Source: Nocardia wallacei
GTDB lineage: Bacteria > Actinomycetota > Actinomycetes > Mycobacteriales > Mycobacteriaceae
Assembly (NCBI RefSeq): GCF_014466955.1
Contig: NZ_AP023396.1
Coordinates: forward strand, 62,001 to 126,000
Direction: 5' to 3'
Length of the DNA: 64,000 nt
Shown here: piece by piece, positions 33,840 through 43,370 of the stretch
Layout of the letters: every line of letters starts with the position of its first letter
How positions within the stretch are numbered: position 1 is the first letter of the stretch
Notes under the pieces: model-generated
Databases searched by the model: none
Told to the model about the DNA's origin: nothing
What the model saw: only the letters and a program-made list of their open reading frames with translations
Program-made: the position numbers and the translations under genes

Positions 33840-35041
33840 CTAGCGCTCTCCGCGGGGGAGTCGGCACCGATGACCCCGGGCGCGATGAGGCCGCCCTGGC
33901 CGAAGTGGTCCCCCCGCAGGTAATCGTTGCTCTTGGACGCCGACTCCTCCTCGTCGTCCTGTGCCTGGTGGCCGAGCAGCGGGTTGGCGCCGACCCCCGC
34001 CGGGCGACCCGCCGCGGGCGAGCCCACCTGACCCGGAGCCACCGGCTCGGCGGCTGCCGCGCCCGTCGCGCCGCCGGTGGACCCGCCGCCGATGGCACCG
34101 CCCGAACCCCACCCCTCGGGCAGCTTGAGCGAGCCGGCGTTGTTGCCGATGCCGACGGTCGAACCACCGGTGAACGACACCGTGCGCGTGGCCGCGGCCG
34201 CGCCGCCGGCGACACCGACCGCGCCCATCGACGACATCATCGGGGTCGCGAAACTGGGCACGCCGGAACTCGCGTGCACGGCCGAGGTGATCGCGGTGCC
34301 GGCGACGTTGCCCGCCGTGCTCACGCCGCTGGCGGCCATGGACGCCGCCGTCTGCGCGGCCTGCGAGGCGGCGTTCACCACGGCCGGGTTGCTCGCGGCG
34401 GCCTGCGCCGCGGCGATGGTGGCCTGCAGCGGGTCGCTCGGGTTGGCCTGCAGCGTCGCGCCCTGGGCGGCCTGCCCGCCCTCGACGGCCGACCCGGCGC
34501 CCGGGACGATCGGCGGCGGCTGCAGGAACTCGCCCGGCGTCGTCACGATCGCCGTCGTCGCGGCCTCGTAGGTCTCCATCACCAGGGCGGCGCGGGTGTC
34601 CATCGCGACGCGGGCGGCCTCGGCCGCGGCGAAGCTGCCGGTCGCGATCCCGGGCGGGGTGTGCGCGGCGACCACGGCGGCGTTGGTGGCCGTGATCTCG
34701 GGCGGGCTCGGCATCGCGAGCGCGGCGACCGCGTAGGCCGTCGCGTTGCCGGCGGCCTTGGCGCCCATCGTGGCGGCCATGGCGGTCTGCTGCCCGGCCC
34801 AGCCGAGGAAGCCCGTCAGCTTGCCCAGCGCGGCCAGACCGCCGAGGCCCTCCATGCCGACGCCCAGCTCCGCCATGGTGCGCGCGACGGTGACACCCGC
34901 CTCGGCCCAGACGGCCGACAGGGCGCCCCACGCCGTACCGGCGGCGGAGATCGGGATGGCGTGCGCGCCGCCGTGCAGTGTCGCGCAATTGATTTCGGCC
35001 GGGCGGAGCTCCCAGATAGCCCCGGTAATCCCTGCAACCAT
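33836..35041 (-). CDS. PPE-family protein
   Basis: 401-aa PPE-domain protein. The N-terminal helices carry IWELRPAEINCATLHGGAHAIPI (the PPE motif is degenerate: RPAEIN instead of PPEIN) and WAEAGVTVARTMAELG. The conserved WxG-like turn (AGTAWGALS) lies in between. It then becomes Ala/Gly/Ser-rich and low-complexity, ending with an acidic QAQDDEEESASKSNDYLRGDHFGQGG. It should dimerise with the PE protein encoded just upstream and be exported by an ESX system. EspG is translationally coupled downstream. Confidence 0.88.
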   Translation of the reverse strand: MVAGITGAIWELRPAEINCATLHGGAHAIPISAAGTAWGALSAVWAEAGVTVARTMAELGVGMEGLGGLAALGKLTGFLGWAGQQTAMAATMGAKAAGNATAYAVAALAMPSPPEITATNAAVVAAHTPPGIATGSFAAAEAARVAMDTRAALVMETYEAATTAIVTTPGEFLQPPPIVPGAGSAVEGGQAAQGATLQANPSDPLQATIAAAQAAASNPAVVNAASQAAQTAASMAASGVSTAGNVAGTAITSAVHASSGVPSFATPMMSSMGAVGVAGGAAAATRTVSFTGGSTVGIGNNAGSLKLPEGWGSGGAIGGGSTGGATGAAAAEPVAPGQVGSPAAGRPAGVGANPLLGHQAQDDEEESASKSNDYLRGDHFGQGGLIAPGVIGADSPAESAR

Positions 35042-35098
35042 GGTCGTTACTCCCCTGTGTATGGCTCGAGATCGCTGTGGTGGTAGTGGAATCCGGAG

Positions 35099-35422
35099 CT
35101 AGGCTTGCATCGTGGCGCCGACGGCGGCGACGCTGGCGGCCTGGACGGTGTCGTCGGCCAGGAAGCTGGCGCATTGCATGCGCAGCGTGTGTGCGGCGTG
35201 GTGCAGTTCCAGCGCCCCTTGGGCGACCGCGCCGTCGTGGGTCGCCGCGGCGTGGTTGAAGTGCCCGGCGGCGAGCAGGGAGACCTCTTCACAGCCGGAG
35301 GGCAGCACATGGGTTGCGGGCCCGCTCAGCGTGGACGCCGCGACCAGGCGTTCGGCGAGCAGATCGAGTTCTGCCGCGGCTGCGAGCATCAGTTCGGGTG
35401 AGATGAGTACGTGGCCAACCAT
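35099..35422 (-). CDS. PE-family protein
   Basis: 107-aa helical hairpin protein with the size and pattern of a PE domain: VGHVLISPELMLAAAAELDLLAERLVAAS, then a mid-protein Gly/Pro turn (SGPATHVLPSGCEEVS), then GALELHHAAHTLRMQCASFLADDTVQAASVAAVG. The classical Pro-Glu near the N-terminus is SPEL. ATG 35422 is preceded by AGAAGGAG. It is the first gene of the PE-PPE-EspG operon, separated from PPE by 57 nt. The 167-bp gap upstream (35423-35589) probably holds the promoter, but I see no clear boxes. Confidence 0.78.
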   Translation of the reverse strand: MVGHVLISPELMLAAAAELDLLAERLVAASTLSGPATHVLPSGCEEVSLLAAGHFNHAAATHDGAVAQGALELHHAAHTLRMQCASFLADDTVQAASVAAVGATMQA

Positions 35423-35589
35423 GCTCGAACTCCTTCTAGTGGCGGCGGTACGACAGTCGGGCCGGCGTGCGCCTGCCCTTCGGTGGAACCACGAGAATTC
35501 CCCCTACGAGTTGATTGGACGCGACGGCCCGCGCTGCGGTTCCCTCTGGTCCAAAGTTTATTCGGCCTGACCCGCTTCGCGGGTCAAGA

Positions 35590-35943
35590 CTAGCCCCATC
35601 CCAGCTCATGCAGGCGGTCTTCGTCAATCCCGAAGTAGTGGGCAATCTCATGGATCACGGTGATCGCCACCTCCTCCACCACTTCCGCCGCGCTGTCGCA
35701 AACTTCCAGCAGCGCTTCGCGATAGATGGTGACGGTGTCGGGCAGCGCGCCGCCGTACTGGCTGTCGACGCGCTCGGTGAGGGCGATGCCGTGGTAAAGA
35801 CCGAGCAGCCCAGGGTCTTCCGGGTTGCGCGGCTCGATCAGCACCACGACGTTGTCGATGGCGCGGGCCAGCTCGGGCGGGATCAGATCGAGCGCCTCGC
35901 CGACCAGTTCCTCGAACCGCTCGTCGGACATCGAGACCGGCAT
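35590..35943 (-). CDS. Zincin-like metallopeptidase family protein
   Basis: 117-aa protein with a classical zinc motif, TVIHEIAHYFGIDEDRL (HExxH plus downstream Asp/Glu). The N-terminal half (SDERFEELVGEALDLIPPELARAIDNVVVLIE) and YHGIALTERV are typical of the small metallopeptidase family (DUF1025-like). Length fits. Substrates are unknown; some members may be non-peptidase. It follows the septum-formation gene by 27 nt on the same strand. Confidence 0.87.
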   Translation of the reverse strand: MPVSMSDERFEELVGEALDLIPPELARAIDNVVVLIEPRNPEDPGLLGLYHGIALTERVDSQYGGALPDTVTIYREALLEVCDSAAEVVEEVAITVIHEIAHYFGIDEDRLHELGWG

Positions 35944-35970
35944 ATCAGTGCTTTCCCACGGCGAATTCGC

Positions 35971-37113
35971 CTACCGGGGATGCGGAACCGGGGCGGGAGC
36001 CGCGCCGGGCAGCGGTGTCGGGGTGGAGCGGCCGTCGCTGGGCGGCGGCACCGGGGCCTGGCCGTCGATCAGGACGTCGCCGCGGGCGGTTCCGGTGATG
36101 GTCGAGAAGCCGTCCTGAGAACCCTTGCCCACCAGGCAGTTCAGCTTGTGGCTGCCGACCAGCCAGCTGCGGGTGTCGAGGTTGTCCCAGAAGATGGTGA
36201 GGGTCTTGTTGATCAGCGCGTCCTGGCCACCGAGGTAGTCGCTGGCGGCGCGGGCGCACTCGTCCTGCATGTACTTGTCCTGGTCGGCGTTGTTCGGCGG
36301 GCCGCCACTGAAGTGCGCGCCCAGGTCCACCACCGACATCACCTCGTAGGCATGCGGTTTGGCGCAGTCGACCGGTTCGTTGGTGGGCAGGCTCTGGCTG
36401 ATGCCGATGCAGGTGCCGGGCTCGAAGGTGCGGGACTGGTCGGTGTCGCGGACCTTGCCGACGGCCTGCTGGGTGGCATTGCCGGTGGCGCTGACCAACT
36501 GCAGGCCGCAGCGGATGGTGCGATCGCCGTTGCGCCAGCCCGGTTCTCCCGGATTGATCATCCCGACGACGAACCGGCCGCGCGGATCGAGCTGCCCGCC
36601 CAGGTAGGCCGCCGCGGCGGGCGCGCAGTGCTCGTCGCGCAGTTCGGCGAAGCGCAGCGAGTCGGGGAAGCGGGAGCCGGGGCCGAATTCGCGGCCGGGG
36701 TACCGGCTCAGGTCGATGTCGGCGGTGACCTCGAACAGGTGCTTGTCGCCGCAGTTGACCTTGTTCAGATCCAGCGTCTTGGCGTTGGTCCACGACAGGC
36801 AGTCGCCCGGGCGGGCGCTGCCGAACGCGGAGTTGGCCCGCCCGCCGAGTTGCGGGGAGGCCGGGTTGTGCGCCTCGAGCCCGTGCGAACTGCGAAATCC
36901 GGAGATGAACAGCGTCACCAGCGCGGCCACCACCGCGCCGACCGCCACCGCCAGCAGACCCCAGCGCAGTTTGTGCGCGGGCAGATGCATCCGCCCGACC
37001 GCGGCGAGCGCGGGCGAGCGTCGCTTCGGCGCCCGGCGCCGGCCGGCGGGACCGGGGGTGGCGGCCGGTTCGGCTTCGGGCTCGGGCGCGTGGGGCGCGT
37101 CATCGGTGGACAT
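35971..37113 (-). CDS. Septum-formation family membrane protein
   Basis: 380-aa single-pass protein. An Ala/Pro/Arg-rich cytosolic N-terminus is followed by one membrane helix ([20 protein letters not shown]). The large external part contains two Septum_form-type repeats: [27 protein letters not shown] and [32 protein letters not shown], each with paired cysteines. It ends in a Pro-rich tail. The domain name links it to division, but the direct role is not proved. It is divergent from serS with a shared 100-bp gap. Confidence 0.85.
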   Translation of the reverse strand: MSTDDAPHAPEPEAEPAATPGPAGRRRAPKRRSPALAAVGRMHLPAHKLRWGLLAVAVGAVVAALVTLFISGFRSSHGLEAHNPASPQLGGRANSAFGSARPGDCLSWTNAKTLDLNKVNCGDKHLFEVTADIDLSRYPGREFGPGSRFPDSLRFAELRDEHCAPAAAAYLGGQLDPRGRFVVGMINPGEPGWRNGDRTIRCGLQLVSATGNATQQAVGKVRDTDQSRTFEPGTCIGISQSLPTNEPVDCAKPHAYEVMSVVDLGAHFSGGPPNNADQDKYMQDECARAASDYLGGQDALINKTLTIFWDNLDTRSWLVGSHKLNCLVGKGSQDGFSTITGTARGDVLIDGQAPVPPPSDGRSTPTPLPGAAPAPVPHPR

Positions 37114-37213
37114 CGCGCTCCATCATGACAGCGCCCGTTCGGCCTCGCCACGACCCTCCCGCGGGCGGGTCCCCTGCTGCCGCGCGCCCCACCAGGTTCT
37201 AGGCTGGCTACCC

Positions 37214-38476
37214 ATGATCGACCTCCGATTCCTGCGCGAAAATCCGGACGCGGTGCGCGCCTCCCAGCGGGCTCGCGGCGAGGATCCGGCGCTGGTGGAT
37301 GCCCTGCTCGAGGCCGACGCCGCGCGCCGCGCCGCGGTCGCGGCCGCCGACAACCTGCGCGCCGAGCACAAGGCGATGGGCAAGAAGGTCGGCAAGGCCA
37401 CCGCCGAGGAGCGGCCCGCGCTGCTCGCGTACGCGCAGGAACTGGCCGCCAAGGTGAAGGAGGCGGAGGCCGCCGAGCACACCGCCGACGCCGAGTTGAA
37501 CGCCGCCCAGCGCGCGCTGTCCAACGTCGTACAGGACGGCGCGCCTGCGGGCGGGGAGGACGACTACGTCCTGCTCGAGACGGTCGGCACGCCAACCGAA
37601 TTCGACTTCGACGTCAAGGACCATCTGGAACTCGGCGAGGCGCTCGGCGTGCTCGACATGGAGCGCGGCGCCAAGGTCTCGGGCTCGCGGTTCTACTTCC
37701 TCACCGGCTACGGCGCGCTGTTGCAGCTGGGCCTGTTGCAGCTGGCGGCGCAGCGGGCGGTGGCCAACGGCTTCACCATGATGATCCCGCCGGTGCTGGT
37801 GCGCCCGGAGATCATGGCGGGCACCGGTTTTCTGGGGCAGCACGCCGCGGAGATCTATCACCTCGAGGAGGACGATCTGTACCTGGTCGGCACCTCGGAG
37901 GTGCCGCTGGCGGGCTACCACTCGGGCGAGATCCTCGATCTCGGCTCGGGGCCCAAGCGCTACGCGGGCTGGTCGTCGTGTTTCCGGCGCGAGGCGGGCA
38001 GCTACGGCAAGGACACCCGCGGCATCATCCGGGTGCACCAGTTCGACAAGGTCGAGATGTTCGTCTACTGCAAGCCGGAGGACGCCGACGCCGAGCATCA
38101 GCGGCTGCTGGGCTGGGAGCGCGACATGCTGGCCGCCATCGAGGTGCCCTACCGGGTGATCGATGTGGCCGCCGGGGACCTGGGCAGTTCGGCGGCGCGC
38201 AAATTCGACTGCGAGGCCTGGGTGCCGAGCCAGCGGACCTATCGCGAGCTGACCTCCACGTCGAACTGCACCACCTTCCAGGCCCGGCGGTTGTCGGTGC
38301 GCTACCGCGACGACAACGGCAAGCCGCAGATCGCGGCCACCCTGAACGGGACCCTGGCGACCACCCGCTGGATCGTCGCGCTGCTGGAGAACCATCAGCG
38401 AGCCGACGGATCGGTGCGGGTGCCGGCGGCGCTGGTGCCGTTCGTCGGCCGCGAAATCCTCGAACCGTTGCGATAA
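37214..38476 (+). CDS. serS: Seryl-tRNA synthetase
   Basis: 420-aa class II synthetase that charges tRNA-Ser. The N-terminal half to about residue 110 is the coiled-coil arm ([51 protein letters not shown]). The catalytic core has [13 protein letters not shown], motif 2 ([28 protein letters not shown]) and motif 3 ([20 protein letters not shown]). The ATG at 37214 has TAGGCT eight nt upstream and no ribosome binding site. A hairpin terminator follows. In this taxon the gene is essential. Confidence 0.97.
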   Translation: MIDLRFLRENPDAVRASQRARGEDPALVDALLEADAARRAAVAAADNLRAEHKAMGKKVGKATAEERPALLAYAQELAAKVKEAEAAEHTADAELNAAQRALSNVVQDGAPAGGEDDYVLLETVGTPTEFDFDVKDHLELGEALGVLDMERGAKVSGSRFYFLTGYGALLQLGLLQLAAQRAVANGFTMMIPPVLVRPEIMAGTGFLGQHAAEIYHLEEDDLYLVGTSEVPLAGYHSGEILDLGSGPKRYAGWSSCFRREAGSYGKDTRGIIRVHQFDKVEMFVYCKPEDADAEHQRLLGWERDMLAAIEVPYRVIDVAAGDLGSSAARKFDCEAWVPSQRTYRELTSTSNCTTFQARRLSVRYRDDNGKPQIAATLNGTLATTRWIVALLENHQRADGSVRVPAALVPFVGREILEPLR

Positions 38477-38505
38477 CCGAGAATTCGCGGGGAGGCGGTT
38501 CTCGG

Positions 38506-38527
38506 CGCACGTGCGGCGGCACGTGCG
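38506..38527 (+). terminator. Hairpin terminator after serS
   Basis: A 9-bp stem (CGCACGTGC with GCACGTGCG) closes a GGCG loop. A second, weaker inverted repeat (CCGAGAA/TTCTCGG at 38477-38505) lies directly before it. Confidence 0.65.
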
Positions 38528-38613
38528 TAACGAGCCCGTGAATCGGCGACTTTGCCGGTCGATTCCTGCGGATGTGACTACTGCATGGGACAACTGTGTC
38601 TAGGCTAGGCGGC

Positions 38614-40476
38614 GTGCGAGGAATCGGGTCTCGCGGCGATACCCGCACGCGGGTGCGGACGGCATCGGCGCTTGCGACGGCAATGGTGATGGCTCGGACC
38701 ACCGGAGCGTTCTACGTGATGGGCGGGGTGCTGGGCCTGCTCATCACTGTCATCGCACCGGGTGAGGAGGGCAATCGCCCCCTGGTCGGCATCGCGGCGG
38801 CGATCGCGCTGCTGCTGGGGGTCAGTCTGCTGATCTGGGGTCCGCGGCTGCCGCATTCGATTCACCACGCCTATGTCGCGATGGCTACGGTGCTGGTCAC
38901 CGTTGCGGTGCACTGGTTCCCGAACACGGTCGGCGGCATCAGCCTGGCCGCGTTCTATGTCTTCGTCGCCTGCGACGCCGCGATCTTCTTCGCCTGGCAG
39001 TGGGTTGCCGCGCATGTGCTGTTCGCCGTCGCGCTGTGTCTGTGGGCGGTGCCCTCGCGCGGCCTGCCGTGGTGGTCGGGGATGATTCCGGCGGGGGTCA
39101 CCGTGGGTGCGGGCATCGTGGTCGGCATCCTCACGCGGATGGCGTCCGACGCCGACATCGACGTGCTCACCGGGCTGCTCAACCGCCGCGGTTTCGACCG
39201 CGCCCTCAACGCCGCCATCGCGCACGCCACCCGCAGCGGCCAGGGCCTGGCGCTGGTGCTGGTGGACCTGGACCGGTTCCAGAAGATCAACGACCATCTC
39301 GGCCACCGCGCGGGTGACGCTGTGCTGCAACGGGTTTCCGATACCTGGCAGAAGCTGCTGCAGCCCGATCAGCGGCTCGCCCGCTACGGCGGCGACGCCT
39401 TCGCGCTGCTGCTGCCCAACACCACCGAGCAGGCCGCGATCCTGCTCACCGAGCAATTGCGCGCGGCCGTGACGACGGGCTGTTCGGCGGGCGTCACCTC
39501 CTGGCAGCCGGGCGAATCCGGATCGCTGCTGGTCAGCCGCGCCGATGTCGGTCTGTACCGAGCCAAGCAGGCCGGGCGCAACCGCACGGTGCTGGAGTCC
39601 TCGCGGCAGCTGCCGCTGGCGGTCGAGCTGCGCGAGGCCATCGACAAGGGCGCGCTGGACGTGCACTACCAGCCGATCGTCAGCCTCACCGAGGGCGGCG
39701 GCAAGGCCGTCGGGGTGGAGGCGCTGCTGCGGTGGTCGTCGAACGCCCAGCCGGACGTCACCACCGAGGGATTGATCCGGGTCGCCGAGGAGTACGACCT
39801 GATCTCCGATCTGGACGAGCTGGTGCTGCGGCGCGCCTGCTCGGACGCCGCCCGCCTGCAGGAGACCTTCGCCCAGCTCGACCTGACCCTGAACGTCAAT
39901 GTCAGCGGGCTGGAACTGGCCGAAACCGATTACGCCGACCGGGTTTCCGGCATCCTGACCGATACCGGGTGGCCCGCCGATCAGCTCGTCCTTGAGGTCA
40001 CCGAGAGTGAGCTGGCCGCCGAATCCCAAACCGCCATCGCGAACCTGCACACCCTGCGCGAGCGCGGCGTGCGGATCGCGATCGACGATTTCGGCACCGG
40101 GTACTCCTCGTTGAGCCGCCTGGCGACCATCCCGAGCGACATCCTGAAGGTCGACCAGTCCTTCGTCGCCGCCATTCGCTCCGACACGCCCGCCCCGCCC
40201 CTGCTGGGAGTCATCGCCGCACTGAGCAGATCGCTGGATCTGCAGGTCATCGCCGAGGGCGTGGAGACGGAGTACCAGGCGGCCGTGCTCACCGAGCTGG
40301 GCTTCGCGCTGGCCCAGGGCTACCACTACAGCGACTCCCACCCGGTGTCCGAACTGATCGACGACCTGAACGAACGGCGCGGCCTGGTCGGCGCGGGCGC
40401 GGACCGCGAATTCTCCACCAACGGATGGGTTCCGGTCGACAATCCGTACGACACCGGGACCCGCGGCCCGAGCTGA
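38614..40476 (+). CDS. Membrane GGDEF-EAL protein with degenerate GGDAF site
   Basis: 620-aa c-di-GMP-related protein. About six membrane helices form the N-terminal ~175 residues. The GGDEF domain (DIDVLTGLLNRRGFDRAL, LVLVDLDRFQKINDHLGHRAGDAVL) has GGDAF at residues 259-263, so the catalytic Glu is Ala and cyclase activity is doubtful. There is no RxxD inhibitory site before it. The EAL domain is intact: VGVEALLRW (Glu 369), NVNVSG, VLEVTESEL, AIDDFGTGYSSL, LKVDQSF and IAEGVETE, so a phosphodiesterase is likely. GTG 38614 has TAGGCT seven nt upstream; GTG 38596 is the alternative. Confidence 0.9.
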   Translation: MRGIGSRGDTRTRVRTASALATAMVMARTTGAFYVMGGVLGLLITVIAPGEEGNRPLVGIAAAIALLLGVSLLIWGPRLPHSIHHAYVAMATVLVTVAVHWFPNTVGGISLAAFYVFVACDAAIFFAWQWVAAHVLFAVALCLWAVPSRGLPWWSGMIPAGVTVGAGIVVGILTRMASDADIDVLTGLLNRRGFDRALNAAIAHATRSGQGLALVLVDLDRFQKINDHLGHRAGDAVLQRVSDTWQKLLQPDQRLARYGGDAFALLLPNTTEQAAILLTEQLRAAVTTGCSAGVTSWQPGESGSLLVSRADVGLYRAKQAGRNRTVLESSRQLPLAVELREAIDKGALDVHYQPIVSLTEGGGKAVGVEALLRWSSNAQPDVTTEGLIRVAEEYDLISDLDELVLRRACSDAARLQETFAQLDLTLNVNVSGLELAETDYADRVSGILTDTGWPADQLVLEVTESELAAESQTAIANLHTLRERGVRIAIDDFGTGYSSLSRLATIPSDILKVDQSFVAAIRSDTPAPPLLGVIAALSRSLDLQVIAEGVETEYQAAVLTELGFALAQGYHYSDSHPVSELIDDLNERRGLVGAGADREFSTNGWVPVDNPYDTGTRGPS

Positions 40477-40694
40477 CGGGTGGGCGTCTCCCGCCGGACG
40501 ACTCCGGGTCGCGAGTCGAGGGCTACCGTGTGAAAGCTCGCTCCGAGGGCAGAACCCCGGGTATGGAAGATGCTGCGCGCGATCGGATCATGGCGTCGGA
40601 GGGCCGGGTCGGCCCGGGAGTGGGGGCACGCCCGCGACCGGCACGGGGGCGTGGTGCCGAAGGCGAGCAGGGCGGGTCCCGGACAATCGGGCGG

Positions 40695-41663
40695 GTGCGC
40701 AGGGAATGGGGTATTGCCGCCGGGCTGGGTATCGGTGTGGGGGTGGCGGTACAGGGGCGGTTGAACGGGGCGCTGGGGGAGCAGTTGCGCGATGGGGTGG
40801 CGGCGGCGGTGATCAGTTTCGGGTCCGGGCTGTTGGTGCTGGGCGTGGTGTTCGCGGCGAGCGGCCGGTTGCGGGCGGGTGTCGGGCAGGTGTGGCGGGC
40901 CGTCGCCGGGGGCGGGCTGCGGTGGTGGCAGTTGCTCGGCGGGGTGTGCGGGGCGTTCTTCGTTGCGTGCCAAGGGCTTACGGTGGCCGCCATCGGGGTG
41001 GCGGCGTTCACGGTGGCGACGGTGGCCGGGCAGTTGGTGAGCAGCCTGGTGGTGGACCGGCTCGGGCTCGGGCCGAGCGGCCGGACGCCGGTGACCGCGA
41101 CGCGCATCGCCGGGGCGACGCTGGCGCTGGTGGCGGTGTCGGTCGCGGCACTCGGTGGCGCCGGCTCGGAGCATCCGGCGTCGGCCGCCGGTGACCTGTT
41201 GCGGGGTGTGCCGCCGGCCGCGCTGATCGTGCTGCCCGCGCTGTCCGGTATCGGGCTGGCCTGGCAGCAGGCGATGAACGGGCGCATCGGGGTGGTGGGT
41301 GGCCCCTACTCGGCGACCCTGGTCAATTTCGCCACCGGCGTGGTCGCGCTGATCGCGGTCGAATCGCTGGTGCTGGCCCGCACGGGATGGCCGGACCGGT
41401 TCCCGGCGACGCCGTGGCTGTATCTCGGCGGCGTCATCGGTGTCGTGTTCATTGCGCTGGCGGCCCTGGTGGTCCGCTGGATCGGCGTCCTGCTGCTCGG
41501 CCTCACCTCGGTGGCCGGCCAACTGCTCGCCGCCGTCGTCCTGGACCTCGTGCTCCCGACCGGTTCCGGACTGTCCGCCGCCACCGTGGCAGGCAGCGCG
41601 CTCACCCTGCTCGCCGTCGGCGTGGCGGCGCGCCCGACGCCCCGCTCGAACACACCCACCTGA
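40695..41663 (+). CDS. DMT-family transporter (YdcZ/DUF606-like)
   Basis: 322-aa membrane protein of ten helices in two similar halves. The first half begins GIAAGLGIGVGVAVQGRLNGALG, the second ALIVLPALSGIGLAWQQAMNGRIG. The repeated Gln-x-x-x-Asn-x-x-(L/I)G is the mark of the YdcZ-type branch of the drug/metabolite superfamily. Substrate unknown. GTG 40695 is chosen because GACAAT lies seven nt upstream and longer starts only add Arg/Gly-rich sequence. The 218 nt before it hold nothing clear. Confidence 0.85.
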   Translation: MRREWGIAAGLGIGVGVAVQGRLNGALGEQLRDGVAAAVISFGSGLLVLGVVFAASGRLRAGVGQVWRAVAGGGLRWWQLLGGVCGAFFVACQGLTVAAIGVAAFTVATVAGQLVSSLVVDRLGLGPSGRTPVTATRIAGATLALVAVSVAALGGAGSEHPASAAGDLLRGVPPAALIVLPALSGIGLAWQQAMNGRIGVVGGPYSATLVNFATGVVALIAVESLVLARTGWPDRFPATPWLYLGGVIGVVFIALAALVVRWIGVLLLGLTSVAGQLLAAVVLDLVLPTGSGLSAATVAGSALTLLAVGVAARPTPRSNTPT

Positions 41664-41741
41664 CATCCCGCCTCGCCCCACTCTTCGATGCGGGATACGC
41701 GTGCGATGAGCCTTCGGCGGCCGGGAGGTGCGGATGCGCGT

Positions 41742-42050
41742 GGGGGTGCGGGGTTGGGTGGCCGGGCGGTATGGGACGCGCGCGGGGTGCGGATTGGTGG
41801 CTGGGTGGTGGGCGGTGTGCGCGGGGGTGCGGGTTGGGCGGCCGGGCGGTGCGGGACGCGCGCGGGGGTGCGGGTTGGGTACTGGGTGGTGCGGGGTGTG
41901 CGGGGGTGCGGGTTGGGTGGCTGGGCGGTGCGGGACGCGCGCGGCGGTGCGGGTTGGGTGGCTCGGCGGTGGGGGCGTGCGGGGGTGCGGGGTTGGGTGG
42001 CTGGGTGGTATGGGACGCGCGCGGGGGTGCGGGTTTGGTGGCTGGGCGGA
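41742..42050. repeat. G-rich minisatellite, eight copies of 38-42 bp
   Basis: Units containing GGTGCGGGTTGGGTGGCTGG start at 41745, 41786, 41826, 41867, 41905, 41946, 41984 and 42026. Types ending in GGGACGCGCGCG alternate with shorter ones ending in GTGTGCG-like sequence, giving an ~80-bp higher-order period. Four or more runs of GGG per unit could form G-quadruplexes on the plus strand. Long open frames through it encode only repeat and are not taken as genes. Confidence 0.88.
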
Positions 42051-42085
42051 GCATGATGTTCCGGGGGCGGTCGGAGAGGAGTGGG

Positions 42086-43126
42086 ATGCGGGAACTGGGT
42101 GTGGCGGTGGTCGGGTACGGGTTGGCGGGGTCGGTGTTCCATGCGCCGTTGATCGCTGCCGAGCCGCGGTTGCGGGTGGCGGCGGTGGTGACCTCGTCGG
42201 CGGAGCGGGCCGAGCGGGCCCGGGGGGAACATCCGGGTGTCCGGGTGGTGCCGCGGGCCGATGAGCTGTTCGCCGACCCGGACGGCATCGATCTCGTCGT
42301 GGTCGCCACGCCCAATCGCACCCACGCGCCGCTCGCGACGCGGGCGCTGGCGGCGGGGCTGGCGGTGGTCGTGGACAAGCCCTTCGCGCTCAGCGCCGCC
42401 GAGGGCGAGCAGGTGATCGCCGCCGCGGAACGGGCGGGGCGGCCGCTGAGCGTGTTCCAGAACCGGCGCTGGGACAGCGACTTTCGCACGGTGCGGCGAT
42501 TGATCGCGGACGGGGAGCTGGGTACCGTGCGGCGTTTCGAGTCGCGCTTCGAACGGTGGCGACCGGTGTCCAAGGGCGGGTGGCGCGAGGTGGGCGGCGT
42601 GGACGACGGCGCGGGCATCCTCTACGACCTCGGCAGCCACCTGGTCGACCAGGCGCTGACCCTGTTCGGCCCGGTCACCGGCGTCTACTGCGAACTGGAT
42701 TCCCGGCGGCCCGAGGTGCCCACCGACGACGACGCCTTCCTGGCGCTGACCCACGCGTCGGGCGTGCGGTCACACCTGTGGATGAGTGCGGTGGCGCCGC
42801 AACTCGGCCCCCGGTTCCGCGTGCTCGGATCGGACAGCGGCTACGTGACCTACGGCCTCGACCCCCAAGAGGAAGCCCTGCGCTCCGGTCGTCGCCCGGA
42901 CGACGGAAAGCCCTGGGGCACGGTCGCTTCCGAGCGTTGGGGCTTGCTGGGCACCGATGGCGACACCCACCCGACCCCCACCGAATCCGGCGATTACCCC
43001 GCCTTCTACGCCGCCATGGCCGCCACCCTGCTCGACGGCACCCCGGTCCCGGTCGATCCGCACGACGCGGTCGCCACCCTGCGCATCCTCGAACAGGCCC
43101 GTGCATTCGCCGAACAACAGCGCTAG
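42086..43126 (+). CDS. Gfo/Idh/MocA-family oxidoreductase
   Basis: 346-aa NAD(P)-dependent oxidoreductase of unknown sugar or inositol-like substrate. The Rossmann motif is VAVVGYGLAGSVFHAPLI. The family lysine follows in VVVDKPFALSAAEGEQ, and the C-terminal domain has GAGILYDLGSHLVDQALTLFGPV with the catalytic Asp/His region. This branch resembles YdgJ/YvaA-type dehydrogenases. ATG 42086 is preceded by GGAGAGGAG, so this gene does have a leader, and its open upstream frame is just the minisatellite. The gene is bracketed by two different tandem arrays. Confidence 0.9.
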   Translation: MRELGVAVVGYGLAGSVFHAPLIAAEPRLRVAAVVTSSAERAERARGEHPGVRVVPRADELFADPDGIDLVVVATPNRTHAPLATRALAAGLAVVVDKPFALSAAEGEQVIAAAERAGRPLSVFQNRRWDSDFRTVRRLIADGELGTVRRFESRFERWRPVSKGGWREVGGVDDGAGILYDLGSHLVDQALTLFGPVTGVYCELDSRRPEVPTDDDAFLALTHASGVRSHLWMSAVAPQLGPRFRVLGSDSGYVTYGLDPQEEALRSGRRPDDGKPWGTVASERWGLLGTDGDTHPTPTESGDYPAFYAAMAATLLDGTPVPVDPHDAVATLRILEQARAFAEQQR

Positions 43127-43150
43127 CCCTCCCGCGGCAGGCGGCCCGGA

Positions 43151-43370
43151 AGCTGTTGCGTTCTCGCCGCTTCGCGCTCGGGCCGTGGGCGGCGCGGGAG
43201 GTGTTGCGTTCTCGCCGCTTCGCGCTCGGGCCGTGGGTGACGCGGAGGTGTTGCGTTCTCGCCGCTTCGCGCTCGGGCCGTGGGCGGCACGGAGGTGCTG
43301 CGTTCTCGCTACGTCACGCTCGGGCCGAGGGTGGCGCGGAAGGTGTTGCGCTGTCCCTTTTTTCGCTCAG
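43151..43370. repeat. 47-48 bp tandem repeat, four full copies plus a partial one
   Basis: Units start at 43151, 43199, 43246 and 43293, with a diverged partial copy at 43341. Copies 1-3 are nearly identical (GTTGCGTTCTCGCCGC then TTCGCGCTCGGGCCGTGGG); copy 4 differs at several sites. The partial copy runs into the 3' end of the Rieske gene. There are no unique spacers, so it is not CRISPR. Confidence 0.88.

Noticed and set aside
41387..42618. Several long frames through the G-rich minisatellite
   Set aside because: They encode only the repeat in different frames (GGxAVRDARGGAG-type strings), a by-product of the array's composition.
43151..43370. Possible CRISPR array
   Set aside because: Units are directly contiguous and near-identical over their whole 47-48 bp. 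There are no unique spacers and no cas genes.
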